Shown one piece after another: positions 1-11,326 of a DNA stretch of 64,000 bases (the first letter of the stretch is position 1; every line of letters starts with the position of its first letter). The stretch covers positions 59,567,712 to 59,631,711 of the forward strand of contig CM070576.1 of assembly GCA_036346355.1 (NCBI GenBank), read 5' to 3'. Under the pieces are notes generated by a model. The model did no database searches. It was not told where the DNA came from and was given only the letters and a program-made list of their open reading frames with translations. The stretch is from Rhipidocladum racemiflorum. Its lineage: Eukaryota > Streptophyta > Magnoliopsida > Poales > Poaceae. Position numbers and translations under genes: made by a program.

Positions 1-1098
1 AAAAAAATATATACTAGAATATTTTTTTAAAAAAAAGCAAAAACATGTATCTCTTAATCTATTGGACTCTAATTACAACCGCTATCGGATATTTTCTAAT
101 AAAAAATAGGACTGTACTATAAATTCTCACAAAATAGCAAAATATCTGGCTCTTAATCTGATGGACCCTAACTAAGTTGAACTATAGTGGCCATTTGACA
201 TTATTATTTAAAGAAATATATATAATCATCTATCTAATGGACCAAGATTATAATAACTTAAATGATTACATACCAAGTACAATAAAAAATACTAGAGATT
301 CAGAATAAAAAAAAAAATCAAAAATTAGCCATTTGATTTTTCATATGAACTCCAAATTAAAACCCGTACATAGCTAAAATTCGAAATAAAAATTAGATAA
401 AATTAGCATTTGAATTTGTACACCAAATATAATGTAAAACCAATATTCAAAATTAAATAAAAAATAACAATAAAATTAACGGCTTAGATTTAGAAGAAAG
501 AGTCCATACCAAGTGCAATAAAAATAACAAAAATTTGAAATAAAAAAGGAACTCACCCATTTAACTTCCACATGAACTCCAAATTTAAACATGAACACAT
601 ATGAAATTAGGAAACAAAATTAGAAAAAAAAATTACCAGTTGGATTTGTATATGAATTTTAACCTAAAACTGATATGCAAAATTAAGTAAAAAATAACAA
701 TGAAAATTAACATAAATTCAGAATAAACAGCAAAAATAAATTAGCCATTTGATTTTAACTCTAAATTAAAACCTAGAATTCAAAATTAAATAAAAATAAC
801 ATAAGAATAAAGATAAAACGAAACTAGGATTGTTTTTAATTCCATACTAAATAAAAAATATACATTTTGATTTTATTCAAAATTAAATGTCAAAAATATG
901 CTAATTTGAGGAAAAAAAAACAAGGTAAGGAATTTGATTTATGTGTGTGTGTGTAATGGAGTGAGTGTATTTTCTCATATACTATATAATATCATAATAC
1001 TATACTGAATTAACTACTACGACATATACAAGTATTTTTGTCAAGGTACCGAATTATTCAGGCAAACCACATGTATCCGATGTACCACACGCTTCTAA
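1..1098. repeat. AT-rich intergenic DNA with degenerate repeats
   Basis: No gene is visible. A motif resembling 'attagccatttgatttt' followed by 'ccaaattaaaacc' recurs in degenerate form near 323, 402, 553, 628, 738 and 860, at irregular 75-150 bp spacing. This suggests an old, decayed tandem array. A short GT microsatellite lies near 940. There is no coding signal on either strand. Confidence 0.4.
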
Positions 1099-1346
1099 TC
1101 TCTACTATATAAAGTGAGAGTTTCTTCCCACGTCACATTAATTGTCCTGTTTAATTGCCCTACTTAATTGCCCTGCTTAATTGCCCTACGCAAGAAACGA
1201 AGCGTTGCTTTAATTAGCCAGCTTTTGCAAGAAATGAAGCGTTAAAGATAGATGTTTGATCTTATGAAATAGTATTTTTTATTTTTTAATCTTTATTTTT
1301 TGTTATCAATTTTGTTTTTCGTAGCAACGCACGGGTATATAACTAG
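1099..1346 (+). mobile_element. Short non-autonomous Helitron
   Basis: The element begins TCTCTACTATATAAAG directly after an A, and ends in CTAG directly before a T, as expected for Helitron insertion between A and T. The 3' end 'GCAACGCACGGGTATATAACTAG' style is the common grass Helitron terminus. It is only 248 bp and has no coding capacity. A repeated 'ttaattgccct' lies at about 1150-1190. The call rests on the termini; there is no empty site for comparison. Confidence 0.6.
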
Positions 1347-1369
1347 TTAAGCTTATTTCCTGGTTCTTA

Positions 1370-1850
1370 ACAGCGGCACTAGCTCGGCACCACCAGCTGC
1401 CGCTGCCGGCAAGGCGACGTCGACAAGCCCCTCGTTGGCACACGGCGAGACGACGCTGTACGATACGTGCACGGGCTTGCTCCCGTCCGGCCAGCACGAC
1501 CTCCTCGAGGCCGAACGCGTGCCAGTCCGCGGCTCGAAGCTCGTGTCCCCGGGGAGGCGGCGGCGTGTCCCCGGGGAGGCGGCGGCGTCTCCCCATCACC
1601 TCGTGTGCACGTCTATCCGGAGCCATCGCCCGCGACTCCGCGAGAACCGTGTACCGCGACGACTTCTTGTCCTCCAGCATCTCGCCGCCCTGGTCGACGC
1701 AGGCCGCGGTGAGCGCGCGGCGGTCGGGGTACAACGGCGGCCCTGAAGAGGACGGTCGTGGCGTCGACGGGAACGGACATGAGGCGCTTGGCGTCGCCTG
1801 GGCTTTGGATGGGCGCGCGTATAGTATCACCCTCTTTGCCCGCGAAGTAT
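1370..1850. other. GC-rich gene-like fragment of unknown origin
   Basis: Base composition changes abruptly from AT-rich to strongly GC-rich and back. A 174-codon minus-strand frame covers 1306-1830, but shorter open frames exist on the plus strand too, as expected of GC-rich DNA. A 22-bp tandem duplication containing 'ccccggggaggcggcg' sits at about 1543-1586. I do not recognise the protein in any frame. A captured or truncated gene piece is the likeliest explanation; the adjacent Helitron ends before it and does not contain it. Confidence 0.3.
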
Positions 1851-2672
1851 TTTTTTTCCTAGCCTCTAACGCACTTTTATTACAAATCTAGCCGTCTACC
1901 GAAAAAATTCTATAAAAATTCCTTTGTAACCATGAAAAACGAGATAAATGACGCATATCACCTACCACGCTTCTTTAATGTGACAAGTTTTTCTACTGCG
2001 CTCCCGTTCATCGCATGTCATCAATTAATTAAACACATTAATTAGTAATTTTATTAATCACTTTAATTATTAATCACTTAATTAAGTGTGTCAATTAAGG
2101 TGCTATCAAGCTAGTGTTGCTCTATACCTACATAGGTCACTGCTGTCGAGATCATATTGCGGGGTAGATGACCTGCTGAGCCTGGAGGTACTATTGCCGT
2201 GATGGGTTGTGGTAGAGGAGTGTGACAGGTGATACATATTATCTGCCACACCTTCTGCAATCAAGAAAGAAGTTATTTTTATAAATTAATTTATTCATAA
2301 AAAGGTCAAATTTGTAAGAAAAAATGTTAGATGGCTCAAAAAGTGAAAAATTACGTGCCTACAGTTCATGCTCAAGACTTAAGGAAGTTGATGAGAGATA
2401 ACGGGTCAATAAGGAGCAAACCGCATTTGATGCTGGTGGCATTGCCGTCGTCTTGGAATCGTGTCTACTGCAACAAGGGGAAATACCAAATGTTTTGGAA
2501 CGCAACAGGTGCGTGATTAATAGCCAGTGCATTCACATTTAAAATAGAATTGTGCATGATAAACAATCTTGTTGGTTAGTTTTACTTCTAGAACCTTACT
2601 TATCCTTTATCTTTAATCTTTCCACTGGGTTTTGCCTATGCCTTTCTGCACTTCAACCTTCCATCTCCTCTC
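1851..2672. other. Intergenic DNA, no gene seen
   Basis: AT-rich, with short inverted 'attaatta' runs at 2020-2100. A 61-codon plus-strand frame at 2331-2516 has no recognisable domain and no exon context. It lies just outside a copia gag relic and is not supported as a gene. Confidence 0.4.
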
Positions 2673-3053
2673 TTATTGCATTCGACCCTTTCCAAGGCCA
2701 TGGCTATTGCCAATCTGTTGAGTATTTGCATGTGTTTCAGATATTACTTGTGTCTCATTGGGAATAATATGATGATTCTTCGTCAGTAGTTCATCATGTT
2801 TCTTTGTTTCTAGACAAGTACATATAAGCTTAGAAGATTTGTGATATTTGGTATGATAGTACTGTTGTTGTAGTATCATCGTATTGAGGTGTAAGACACA
2901 CAATATTTTGTTTATTATTTCAGCATCAATAACTTTCTGGTTACGGAATCTCAGTCGATAAACTTGTGAATGACAGAGTTGTATGCTACCATGATTTAAA
3001 AATCCTATAAGCGTATGAGGTCCAACCTCGCTGTGCTTCTGGCAGCAGGACAT
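2673..3053 (-). pseudogene. Ty1/copia gag relic (UBN2-type)
   Basis: The minus-strand translation contains a block ending in 'LQQQYYHTKYHKSSKLI' followed by a 'KKHDELLTKNH' block, the conserved heart of copia gag proteins (capsid region that packages the RNA). Part of it resembles, at DNA level, the gag region of the copia element at 22.1-22.4 kb, including the 'catcatgtttctttg' stretch. No zinc knuckle, pol domain or LTR accompanies it, so it is a fragment. The unrelated frame at 2331-2516 lies on the other strand and adds nothing. Confidence 0.6.
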
Positions 3054-3918
3054 ATCTTTATTGGTTATAGAGTTTCTTTATGGAATTGCATAGTGTTAGC
3101 AGGTCCTCTCCATAAAATATTCAGCCTTCAAATCCGTTTGAAAATAGTGTCTTAGGAAGTATAAAGAAGGACACTTAGCGGTTTCAGGAAGAGCAGAGGC
3201 AGGTGCCAGCTTCGGGCTGAGTGATAGCAGCTTCACGAGATTGAGTTGTTTGGTTGATGTTGGCATCTATTGCACGGGTCAGGTAATTAATGACATTCAG
3301 GGCGAGCTCAACAAATTCTCTCTTTGCAATATTTGACATATCCTAAGTTATATCTAGGCAAAAATATATTTTATTGCTGGTAAAATAAATATATTACATG
3401 GTCTCTCTTGAATAAGAAAAAAAAGTCTATATCTATTCAATATATGATTATCTAAATTTTTTCATTTTTTTCTAGTTTTTTTTCATATTTTTTTTCTAAT
3501 TAGCGAGCAATTTTTAGGATTACCAAAATAACAAAATATAAATTTAGGTATATAATCATGGGATTATACTAAAAATAAATAAAACCGGAGATATGAAACT
3601 TTCAATGTGTTCCAGATCTAAGGTTTAACAATTCACAGGAGTATCTATACCTTAAAATTCATTTTCCAGGATTTAATATAATTTTTCACAATCTATTAAC
3701 TATTGTTTGGGATTACTGAAAACTTTAGGGGTTACAATGTAAAATTATTGTGTTCACAATATTTAATGCAATTTACCACAAGAAATAGAGCCTGATCATT
3801 TAAAATTGAACGATCAAGCTGCCACTCGTGTGCTTGGCCACAACCAAACAGCAACTACTATCAGTGGGACTGCCGCTTGTCAGTGAATGAGCAATGGGCG
3901 AATGAATAGTTTTGCAAG
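3054..3918. other. Intergenic DNA, no gene seen
   Basis: AT-rich and non-coding in all frames. Parts of 3054-3300 may still be copia-derived, but no motif shows this. Confidence 0.4.
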
Positions 3919-3921
3919 TAA

Positions 3922-4270
3922 GGGCATGTTTGGATCCTGGGCTAATTATTAGCTGACTAAAAATTAGTCATAGTCTATCCAAACAGGAAGACTAATAGGT
4001 GGGCTAATTTTTAACCAACCCTCAGCTAACAATTAGTCTATTAGCTGGTGGAGGGGAGCTAATTTTTATCCTCACTTCGTCACCCGTGCGTCAGCTCCCC
4101 AGTCTATTATGAGGGGGCAAACATGACTTTTTTAAGAAATTAGCCCAACCATTAGCCATGTATCCAAACATCCCTATGCTAATTTTAGATGGGCTAATTA
4201 TTAGCTGGCTAACAATTAGCTCTAGCCATTAGTCAGCTAATAATTAGCTTTAGCCCATCCAAACATGGCC
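3922..4270. mobile_element. Tourist-like MITE (PIF/Harbinger)
   Basis: Terminal inverted repeats begin GGGCATGTTTGGATC and end GATGGG...ATCCAAACATGGCC. The element is flanked by the 3-bp duplication TAA (3919-3921 and 4271-4273), which is the PIF/Harbinger signature. The interior has many 'agctaataattagct' inverted motifs. At 349 bp with no coding capacity it is a non-autonomous derivative. Confidence 0.75.
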
Positions 4271-4273
4271 TAA

Positions 4274-4845
4274 AACATGTTGTAAAACGATGACGTCTAT
4301 CTTGGATCAACCACGATACACCAATAGAATAGCAAGCATAAAATAAGAGGGCGTGGTGCAGTGGCTACGCGCATAGGTGACTTTGGGCACGTCGAGGGCA
4401 CCGCTGATGCACGGTGTGGGCTCAACGGGTTCACGACTGAGTGAGGGGCTCAGCAACGAGAGCAGGCACAGCGGGGTGGCAGTGCAACACGCAGTTGTGT
4501 GACGGCGCTGCGGGCGCTATTATTAACAATTTTTCTTAATTGTTAAATTCTTTTCGATGAACAATAACAACAAAAACCTTAATTTGTCAATTAGATTAAA
4601 CGAGTAATCTAAGCAATTAGAAAAATTACTCTATTGGGTTAGAAATTGTTCGTGTGGAATTAACTTACGTATGGTATGGCTTGCAGTAGGTTTAATCGCT
4701 TGATGCCGGTCAAAATTTGATGCAATGTAGATTTATACAGGGAGACGATCTTAATCAGCGTTGGGGAGTTCGTACTGATAACGTGTTATAAAACGACGAC
4801 GACTGTCGTAGATCAAGCACAATGCACCAATTGAATAGCCAAAAC
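4274..4845 (+). repeat. Pair of ~64-bp direct repeats
   Basis: A block starting 'tgtaaaacgatgacg' at about 4279 reappears as 'tataaaacgacgacg' at about 4787. About 64 bp is shared, including 'gatcaa.cacgat.caccaa', and the offset is about 508 bp. The first copy starts directly after the Tourist element. The second is followed by sequence resembling a copia LTR leader ('cacttctctttattaaaag'). They may be residual LTR pieces of a decayed copia element; that is inference. Confidence 0.35.
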
Positions 4846-4943
4846 AATCACGAAGAGTACACACAATATAAAGAGGTAAAACACTTCTCTTTATTAAAAG
4901 ATAGCTTCAAATCCACCAACAATGAAATATAGTTCAAGGCAAC

Positions 4944-5312
4944 ATATCCAGTGAAAACCCTCCTTACCGTGAAAACTTCGTGAAACCCACATATAAAAGT
5001 TTTAAAAAATTCTCAAAAAATTATCATACGTAGAGGAGGTGAGGTTCTACAACCCTGTGAAATTTGAAGATCAAACTCAATTGTATTTGAAAGATATGAA
5101 AAAAACAAATTGCAAAATGAATAGTGCTAAATAGTGAAAAATCACTATTCATATTGAATTTGTCTTTTTATATCTTTCAAATGCAATTGAGTTTGGTTTT
5201 CAAATTTTACAGGGTTGTAGAACCTCATCTCCCCTACATATGATAATTTTTTGAGAATTTTTCAAAACTTTTACACGTGGGTTTCACGGTAAAGGGGGTT
5301 TACACTAGATAT
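4944..5312. mobile_element. Foldback element, near-complete long inverted repeat
   Basis: The left arm (4944-5120) is the reverse complement of the right arm (5145-5312) over almost its full length. Shared blocks include 'ttctcaaaaaattatcata', 'gaggttctacaaccctgt' and 'caaactcaattg'. The centre forms a tight hairpin, 'aatagtg' / 'cactatt'. The arms differ by scattered substitutions and one ~11-bp indel near 4973. This matches foldback MITEs, whose transcripts can fold into one long hairpin. No clear TSD could be assigned. Confidence 0.7.
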
Positions 5313-5381
5313 CTCCCCATAATTCAAATAGTATGTCTTAACAAAGAGACGAAGAGTGTCGTGCTATATCTCCACAAATAC

Positions 5382-6738
5382 TAGGGATGAAAACGATACG
5401 GAAACGGTCGGTAAATAGTTGTTCTGTTTCTATTTCCATATATTTTACCAGTAACGAAAACGAAATCGGAAACTCCGGAAACAGATACGAAAATGGACAG
5501 TGTCGGAAACGGATGCGGAACGGAACGGAGCGGATATGGAAACAAAAACGAAAAATTCCACAAAGACATAGTACACTAGTACATGATCTATCCAAAGTTC
5601 ATAATATCAGCACACAAGTAGAGCTACCTGTTATAATTTCAACACACAAATAGAGCTATATGTTATAATATCAACACACAAGTCATAATATCAACACACA
5701 AGTCATAATATCTGTTACATGGCTATCTGTTACATAGCTTTTCATTTTGTTTGGTTTTCTTTTGGCTTGTGGCATTTTTTCTGCATCGAGCAATTGGAAC
5801 ATAACTGTGAATGTCGTTGAGCAATATCAGCATTTCATCTTCAGCATCAAGATATCAATATCACAGAGCCTGTACTGTTTTCTAACAAGTGAGTGCAGGC
5901 AGCTTTCCATCTGATGGTATTGATCGTTTGGCATTGTTTCCATCTGCTGCAAATTCGTTTGGCATTTGGACTGTACTACTTTTGGCCTGTACTATACTAC
6001 TTTTGGCTTGTTCCGAAATAATGAAACCAAGAACATCCGAGCATCAAAGTTTTCATAACAGTGTATTTAGCACAAGAAATGCAATGTTGTTCATTTGTAT
6101 TTTCCTGTATGTGATACGAAGCATGCACTTTCCTAATGTCTAGTACACAAAATAGCAGAAATTTTTTACACTCGACATTACCTGATGCAGTTATTGACGC
6201 GAGGAAATTTACATCAGAGATCAGCACTCGAATCGTCGACGCTAAGGTCCTCACCATGGTGGACCGCGAGCATGCGCGCCCTTGCCGTTGTGGCCCGTCG
6301 CGACGCCTCCGCGCCGGACGCGCCCTCCCTAATGGAAGAAGCGGCTCACTCACCGGACCAGTCGAGGAAGGAAGCTCCTGCGGCGTCGCGGTGGACGAAC
6401 TCCAGTCAGGGGCGAACTCCGGTCAGGGGCGGCACGGTGGACGAACTCCGGTTGGGGCGGCGACGCAGTGGATGAACTCCGATTGGGAATTTCCTATATC
6501 ACGGAAATGAGAAGAGTGGCTTGGCCTGATTCGGAATTTCCGAATAGGATCGTTCGGAATATCCGTTCCGTTTCCGTTTCCGGCGGAACTAACTCTTCCG
6601 TTTCCGTTTCCGATTCCGAAAAAAAAATTTCGTTTCCGTTTCCGTACCGAAACTTTTCGTTTCCATTTCCAAAAATCATCTTCTATTTCCGTTTTTCTTC
6701 GGAACGGTTGGAAAGTTTCCGTACCGTTTTCATCCCTA
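5382..6738. mobile_element. Non-autonomous hAT element beside RABD2
   Basis: Ends are TAGGGATGAAAACG and CGTTTTCATCCCTA, perfect short inverted repeats with longer sub-terminal 'ggaaacgg' / 'ccgtttcc' arrays. The flanking 8-bp duplication ACAAATAC (5374-5381 and 6739-6746) is exact, as expected for hAT transposition. The 1357-bp interior encodes no transposase. It contains a GC-rich patch at 6240-6480 with four imperfect copies of 'gtggacgaactccggt', perhaps captured or amplified DNA. Its right edge lies 221 bp before the RABD2 start codon, so it now supplies part of the gene's upstream region. Confidence 0.88.
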
Positions 6739-6746
6739 ACAAATAC

Positions 6747-6959
6747 TATACACCTATACACATGTGCAAGGACAATTTCGTAATTTGGTCCCACGCGGAA
6801 CACCCTCTATTACTACCCATCGTTTCGCCCCCTCCAAATTTCCCAGTTCTAATCTCGTCGCCTTTCTGCCTCGATCGATCGATCCCCTCCGATTCCTGCG
6901 TCCGAACCATTGCAGGAGAAGAAGGCGCGAAGCGGGCAGACCATTCGATTCGATTCAAT
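6747..6959 (+). promoter_or_regulatory. RABD2 proximal upstream region / 5' leader
   Basis: These 213 bp lie between the hAT element and the RABD2 ATG. They contain TC-rich stretches ('cgccccctccaaatttccc') and 'cgatcgatcgatcccctcc', typical of a grass 5' UTR. A TATA-like 'tatacacctataca' lies right next to the hAT TSD. The transcription start is not defined by sequence alone, so core promoter and leader cannot be separated. Confidence 0.4.
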
Positions 6960-9692
6960 ATGAATCCCGAGTAGTAAGGCCTCCGATCCCACCCTTCCCC
7001 CATCTGATCCGCGTGCTGTAATTTTACTTGTGGTCTTTTGCGGTTTTCTGTATGTTATTTGGAATTGTTTGGTGCATGCGCGCTGTATGTTGTCATGATC
7101 GGATCGAGTTCGCGTAGTTTGGATTTCCCCAGTTATTTTGGATCTGGATCTGACGAGCTCATGCGGTCGTTGTTCTGTTCGAATCTGCGATTGCGATGCG
7201 AATTGTGGTTGTATGGTGATGAAAGTTACATCCCGACCATTACGAAATATGATTGGTTCATGTGTGCAGATCCACCCTTTCGTGCCTTTACTAGTTGACT
7301 GTTCTTCACTGTGGCCGCATATTGAATAATTGTAGAAGAGTAGGTAGAATGGTAGATATTTTCAATATTGTGTGGATACATGAATCGTATCTCAATTATA
7401 TGATATGGTGAAGTCATCGTTGAGTGTCTCTACGGGAGGGTGTTGCATGTAATGTGTTCTATCTGTGCATCCGTGAACCAGGTATTACATTTGTGTTTTA
7501 TCTGATTGGCATTGTGCTAACAAGGGTGATACGTTGTGCATTTGCCCTATCGAGTATGATCGGTGCTTAATCACGCGGTTCTGCATAGTTGTTTAATTGA
7601 TGTATGTTAACTTGTAGATTTGACCCTTGTGTAGGCAAAGAAATCCATGCCAGAGGTTAGTGGAACTATTATTGACACAAACAGTACATCGGTCTTATCG
7701 GAATTTATTTACGAATTGTGGTATTTTGTATGGATTTAGAATCACAATGCGAATTTTGGACTTTCGCCACTTACAGAGCACCACTCCTTTTTGTTAGTTT
7801 ATTTTAGCATTACGTGGTACTGATTTTAACTTAGATTGTACAAGTACTTTTATGTTGCCACTAAATCAAGCCAGTACTTTGTTATTATTGCACTAATATA
7901 ACATTAATCTGTGCACTGTCAATTTTCAGTGACTACCTCTTCAAACTTTTGCTCATTGGTGATTCTGGTGTTGGGAAGTCATGCTTACTTCTGAGATTTG
8001 CGGTATGTATTTTATATCCTCCACCTAGTTGTGAAGTGATACTTTTGCCTGTTACGGCATGAAGTTAATGAGTGTTGTCATATATGATAGTTATAAATGT
8101 GTGATTTGGTAAGAGTGCCTTGTGTGCCATTTCAGCACAGACTGTAGCTGAAAATACTCGAGACATGTATAATAGTCATACATGCAGCCCTTTGCATGTC
8201 TTGTAATCTCAAGTTCTCAACACCATAATTTGTGCACACCAAGGCATCGTGCTTGCAGGTTATTGCACCGTTTTCCTTTATAAGTATATTATGGTGTCTC
8301 TTACATATGGTCTTATTTTTCGCAGGATGACTCGTACTTGGACAGCTATATCAGCACAATTGGAGTCGATTTTGTGAGTTTTTTATTTACTATAAATGTA
8401 ATGTTCATGGCATGCTATGCACCATCCTAATTTCATTGCTTATGCAGAAAATACGCACAGTTGACCAGGATGGGAAGACCATCAAGCTTCAGATTGTAAG
8501 TGCAGTGTTATTTTTTCTCTCAACTTTCCAGCACTAACAGGCATGTATTTGACTTCTACTAATTCACCAACTAAAAAAAAAAACAAAGAAGGCCTTTTTT
8601 TACTGGTCAGTTTTAAATAAATCTAGAAATATTACAGTAAACGTCTCATGTTTGTATAGTTTTAGATTGGGAAGTCATGCCTACCATTGAATAGCTAATG
8701 TACCTGTCAACTTGTATTACCGGTATTTGATGGTTAACAATTGATTGCTTGTATTATTCAAGTAGCTATTGAAATGCTCTAGACTCTAGTAAATCACTAT
8801 GGAGCTGTTTTAGTCACCTCATGATTATTTGGCGTTTTTTGTAATTACTCTTGGTTTATCATTGTCTCAGTGGGATACTGCTGGACAAGAACGTTTCAGG
8901 ACTATTACTAGCAGCTACTACCGAGGAGCTCATGGCATTATCGTAAGTTGACACCACTGGAGCTATTCAGAATTCTTCAGCTTCCCTTGCTGGCCTTATT
9001 TATATAACTTAATTTGCATATATGTGTGGATTCGCAGATTGTGTATGACGTTACAGACCAAGAAAGCTTCAACAACGTAAAGCAATGGTTGAATGAAATT
9101 GACCGCTATGCAAGTGACAATGTGAACAAGCTCCTTGTTGGGAACAAATGTGACTTGACTGCGAACAAAGTTGTGTCGTATGAGACTGGCAAGGTGAGTT
9201 TTAGGATAATCATAATGACTGCCAATTATGAGAGAAGTCCCAGCACTAGAATTCTTTGATAAGGTTTTACTAGGGCTATATACAAATCAACAATGAATCA
9301 ATTTAATCTGTCTTGTCCATGCCTGTCTTACATAGGTTGGTCTTCGTTTGCGCTTGTCTTACATCTCTCTCTTTTGTATATGATCTTCTCCAGGCACTTG
9401 CTGATGAAATGGGCATCCCTTTCATGGAGACTAGTGCCAAAAACGCCACTAATGTGGAGCAAGCCTTCATGGCCATGGCTGCATCCATCAAGAGCAGGTA
9501 CGTCGTAATGTTATTGTCAACACAAAACAATGGCCATATCTCGACCTTGTTAGATCTTACTCAACAGAGAACCCGCTTTCCCTGTATGGTCTCAGGATGG
9601 CCAGTCAACCGGCTGCAGCTAATGCCAGGCCGCCCACTGTGCAGTTCCGTGGGCAATCCGTCGACCAGAAGACGTCCTGCTGCTCGTCTTAA
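6960..9692 (+). CDS. RABD2: Rab GTPase of the RABD2 (Rab1/YPT1) class, complete
   Basis: Eight exons: 6960-6973, 7930-8002, 8326-8373, 8448-8495, 8871-8942, 9038-9193, 9394-9497, 9596-9692. All introns are GT-AG and phases join without a break, giving 203 aa, the usual Rab1 length. The start MNPEYDYLFK is diagnostic of plant RABD2. Visible motifs are the P-loop GDSGVGKS (15-22), switch I ISTIGVDF (38-45), WDTAGQE (62-68), NKCD (121-124), SAK (151-153) and the prenylated end CCSS. RABD2 proteins cycle GTP on ER-Golgi membranes and are required for ER-to-Golgi vesicle tethering; that role is family knowledge. One mild oddity is ETGK where many relatives have ETAK. A degraded partial copy lies at 15776-17088, and a hAT element ends 221 bp upstream of the ATG. 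Confidence 0.96.
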
Positions 9693-10855
9693 GATTCTTT
9701 GTCTCTTTTATTTGGTGTAAAACTGTGATGCACTGTCAGTACTGTTTGCTTACGTTGCGTTTGTATTGTTCCCTCTTAATTGCCGTAATAGTAGCATTTT
9801 TATACAATTCAGATGATTACAGAGCTCGAGCAAGCAATTCAGTTCTCTATTTTTCATTTCTTTCTTTGTATTTCATTTCCTTGCTGGGTACCCATTGCTA
9901 CCTGGAGTTTATGGTTTTGCCGTCAAATTTTCGGTTCCCTACCTGCAATTGCAAATTTTTGTTCTACCTAGCATCCATTTACCATGAAGCTAGGAATAGT
10001 CGGTCTTGACAAACCTAACTGAAAGTGCGCCGTTCAAATGGAAAATCGCACGTTGAAACCCACGGTGCTCTGAATCAGATACTTTACATATGGAAAAATG
10101 CACATATTGACCAACTGAATGGGCAGCTAAAATCCACGATCACACAATTGATGTATCACAAACGTCCTCATGCCCCAAGCCTATTGAAGCGAACAATCGC
10201 AGTATCACAAGATAATCCTAGAGGGCGCATTAGAACTCCAGTTCAAAAGGTCTTTTCTCACTGAAAAGTACTCGAGAAAAATCTGGCATTGACAGAACGT
10301 GTATGAAAAAGGGAAAGAGCATGGAGAGTGCAAGAGTTATTACAGACCAACGCTCTCCCCCCATGACAGGAATTTCCGAAACATAAAACGTGCTATTCCG
10401 ATATGTGCACATTCAACGTCGCAAGAGAAAGACGACCATCCTCGAACTGTACTACTCCCTTCCTCAATCCTTTGGTGCGCTGCGAAGCAACAAAAGATGT
10501 ATGTTACACCCTTGAAGGATCATAGATTTGAACACGACCAATGACAATTAAACAGCCTATATAATTTGTAGCATGTATGGAAGCAAATCCTTCCATTCGA
10601 ATGCAAATCCTTCCATTCTAGAATAATGTGATATTCGTGATTAGTAAACTGCAAACCAGATAAATAATCGATGTAACTGGCTAATGCTGTGCAAGCAATT
10701 CAAAACTTACTGATTCAGAGCCAACGAATAGCTGCTCTAGGCATATGTGAACTACAACATATGCTTGAACAGAGCTAACATTCATCGCTGTTCATGCCAA
10801 GCATGTAACTATGTGAGCTTATCGATTGGTTGGCAGTGGTAGAATAACGCCTTTA
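9693..10855 (+). repeat. RABD2 downstream flank, copy A of the segmental duplication
   Basis: This holds the RABD2 3' UTR and spacer. Its sequence recurs downstream of the RABD2 pseudogene in pieces: 17089-17472, then 23968-24213 and 24505-25292. The two versions remain closely similar, for example around 'atactttacatatgg' at 10079 and 24549. Copy A has about 45 extra bp near 10026-10068. Short open frames on both strands show no conserved start or domain, so I call it non-coding. Confidence 0.75.
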
Positions 10856-11326
10856 TTAGGCCTGGCCAGATGTTGGGTTTTTGCGTTGGGTGGGCTTCTT
10901 GTTCTAGCCCTGATGGCATAATTGAATCTGGCCTTCCCTAATTCTTTGCACGTGAGCAACATCTTGCTTTTTTTGCAAGAACATGTCGACTCCAGTGTAA
11001 TCTTCACTAAACATTTAAGAATTTTTTTCTGCTGCGAATTGGCTGCATTTGACGTACATAATTTAAGCAATTTTCATCCGCTCTAGGTTGATTCATAAAT
11101 CCAGTACCATATTGCGTAGTCAGCTATGATTTATCCTGTTGCAAACGCGATGCTCCAGTCCAAACTGCTGCATTAGCACACCTGGATCCGTCAGATCCGG
11201 AGATAAATTGTACGTGGCGACCATCTCGATCGGCAGGCATTTCCTCGAACAGTCCACGCGCGCCGCACCCTCGCTCTCGACTCCACTTGCCCACTCCCCG
11301 GCCATCAGCCGCCGCCGCCACCCGCG
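10856..11326 (+). promoter_or_regulatory. PORR gene upstream region (duplicated at 27.3 and 37.5 kb)
   Basis: The spacer leads into the PORR start codon. It matches 27309-27748 and then 37503-37556, with the gypsy element sitting exactly between those two parts. The shared landmarks are 'aggcctggcca', 'ctgatggcataattg', 'ccagtccaaactgct' and 'tacgtggcgaccatctcg'. The last 60 bp before the ATG are C-rich with no AUG. No unambiguous TATA box was found. Confidence 0.5.

Noticed and set aside
2331..2516. 61-codon frame MAQKVKNYVPTVHAQ... as a possible exon
   Set aside because: No splice context, domain or homologous copy. It neighbours a copia gag relic on the other strand.
4340..4420. 'gtggtgcagtggctacgcgcatagg' as a tRNA gene
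   Set aside because: No acceptor stem, no proper B box and no cloverleaf.
10025..10544. Short frames conserved in both copies of the RABD2 spacer (for example minus 10230-10412 and 24702-24884)
   Set aside because: Conservation is explained by the segmental duplication. Starts differ and substitutions show no codon pattern.
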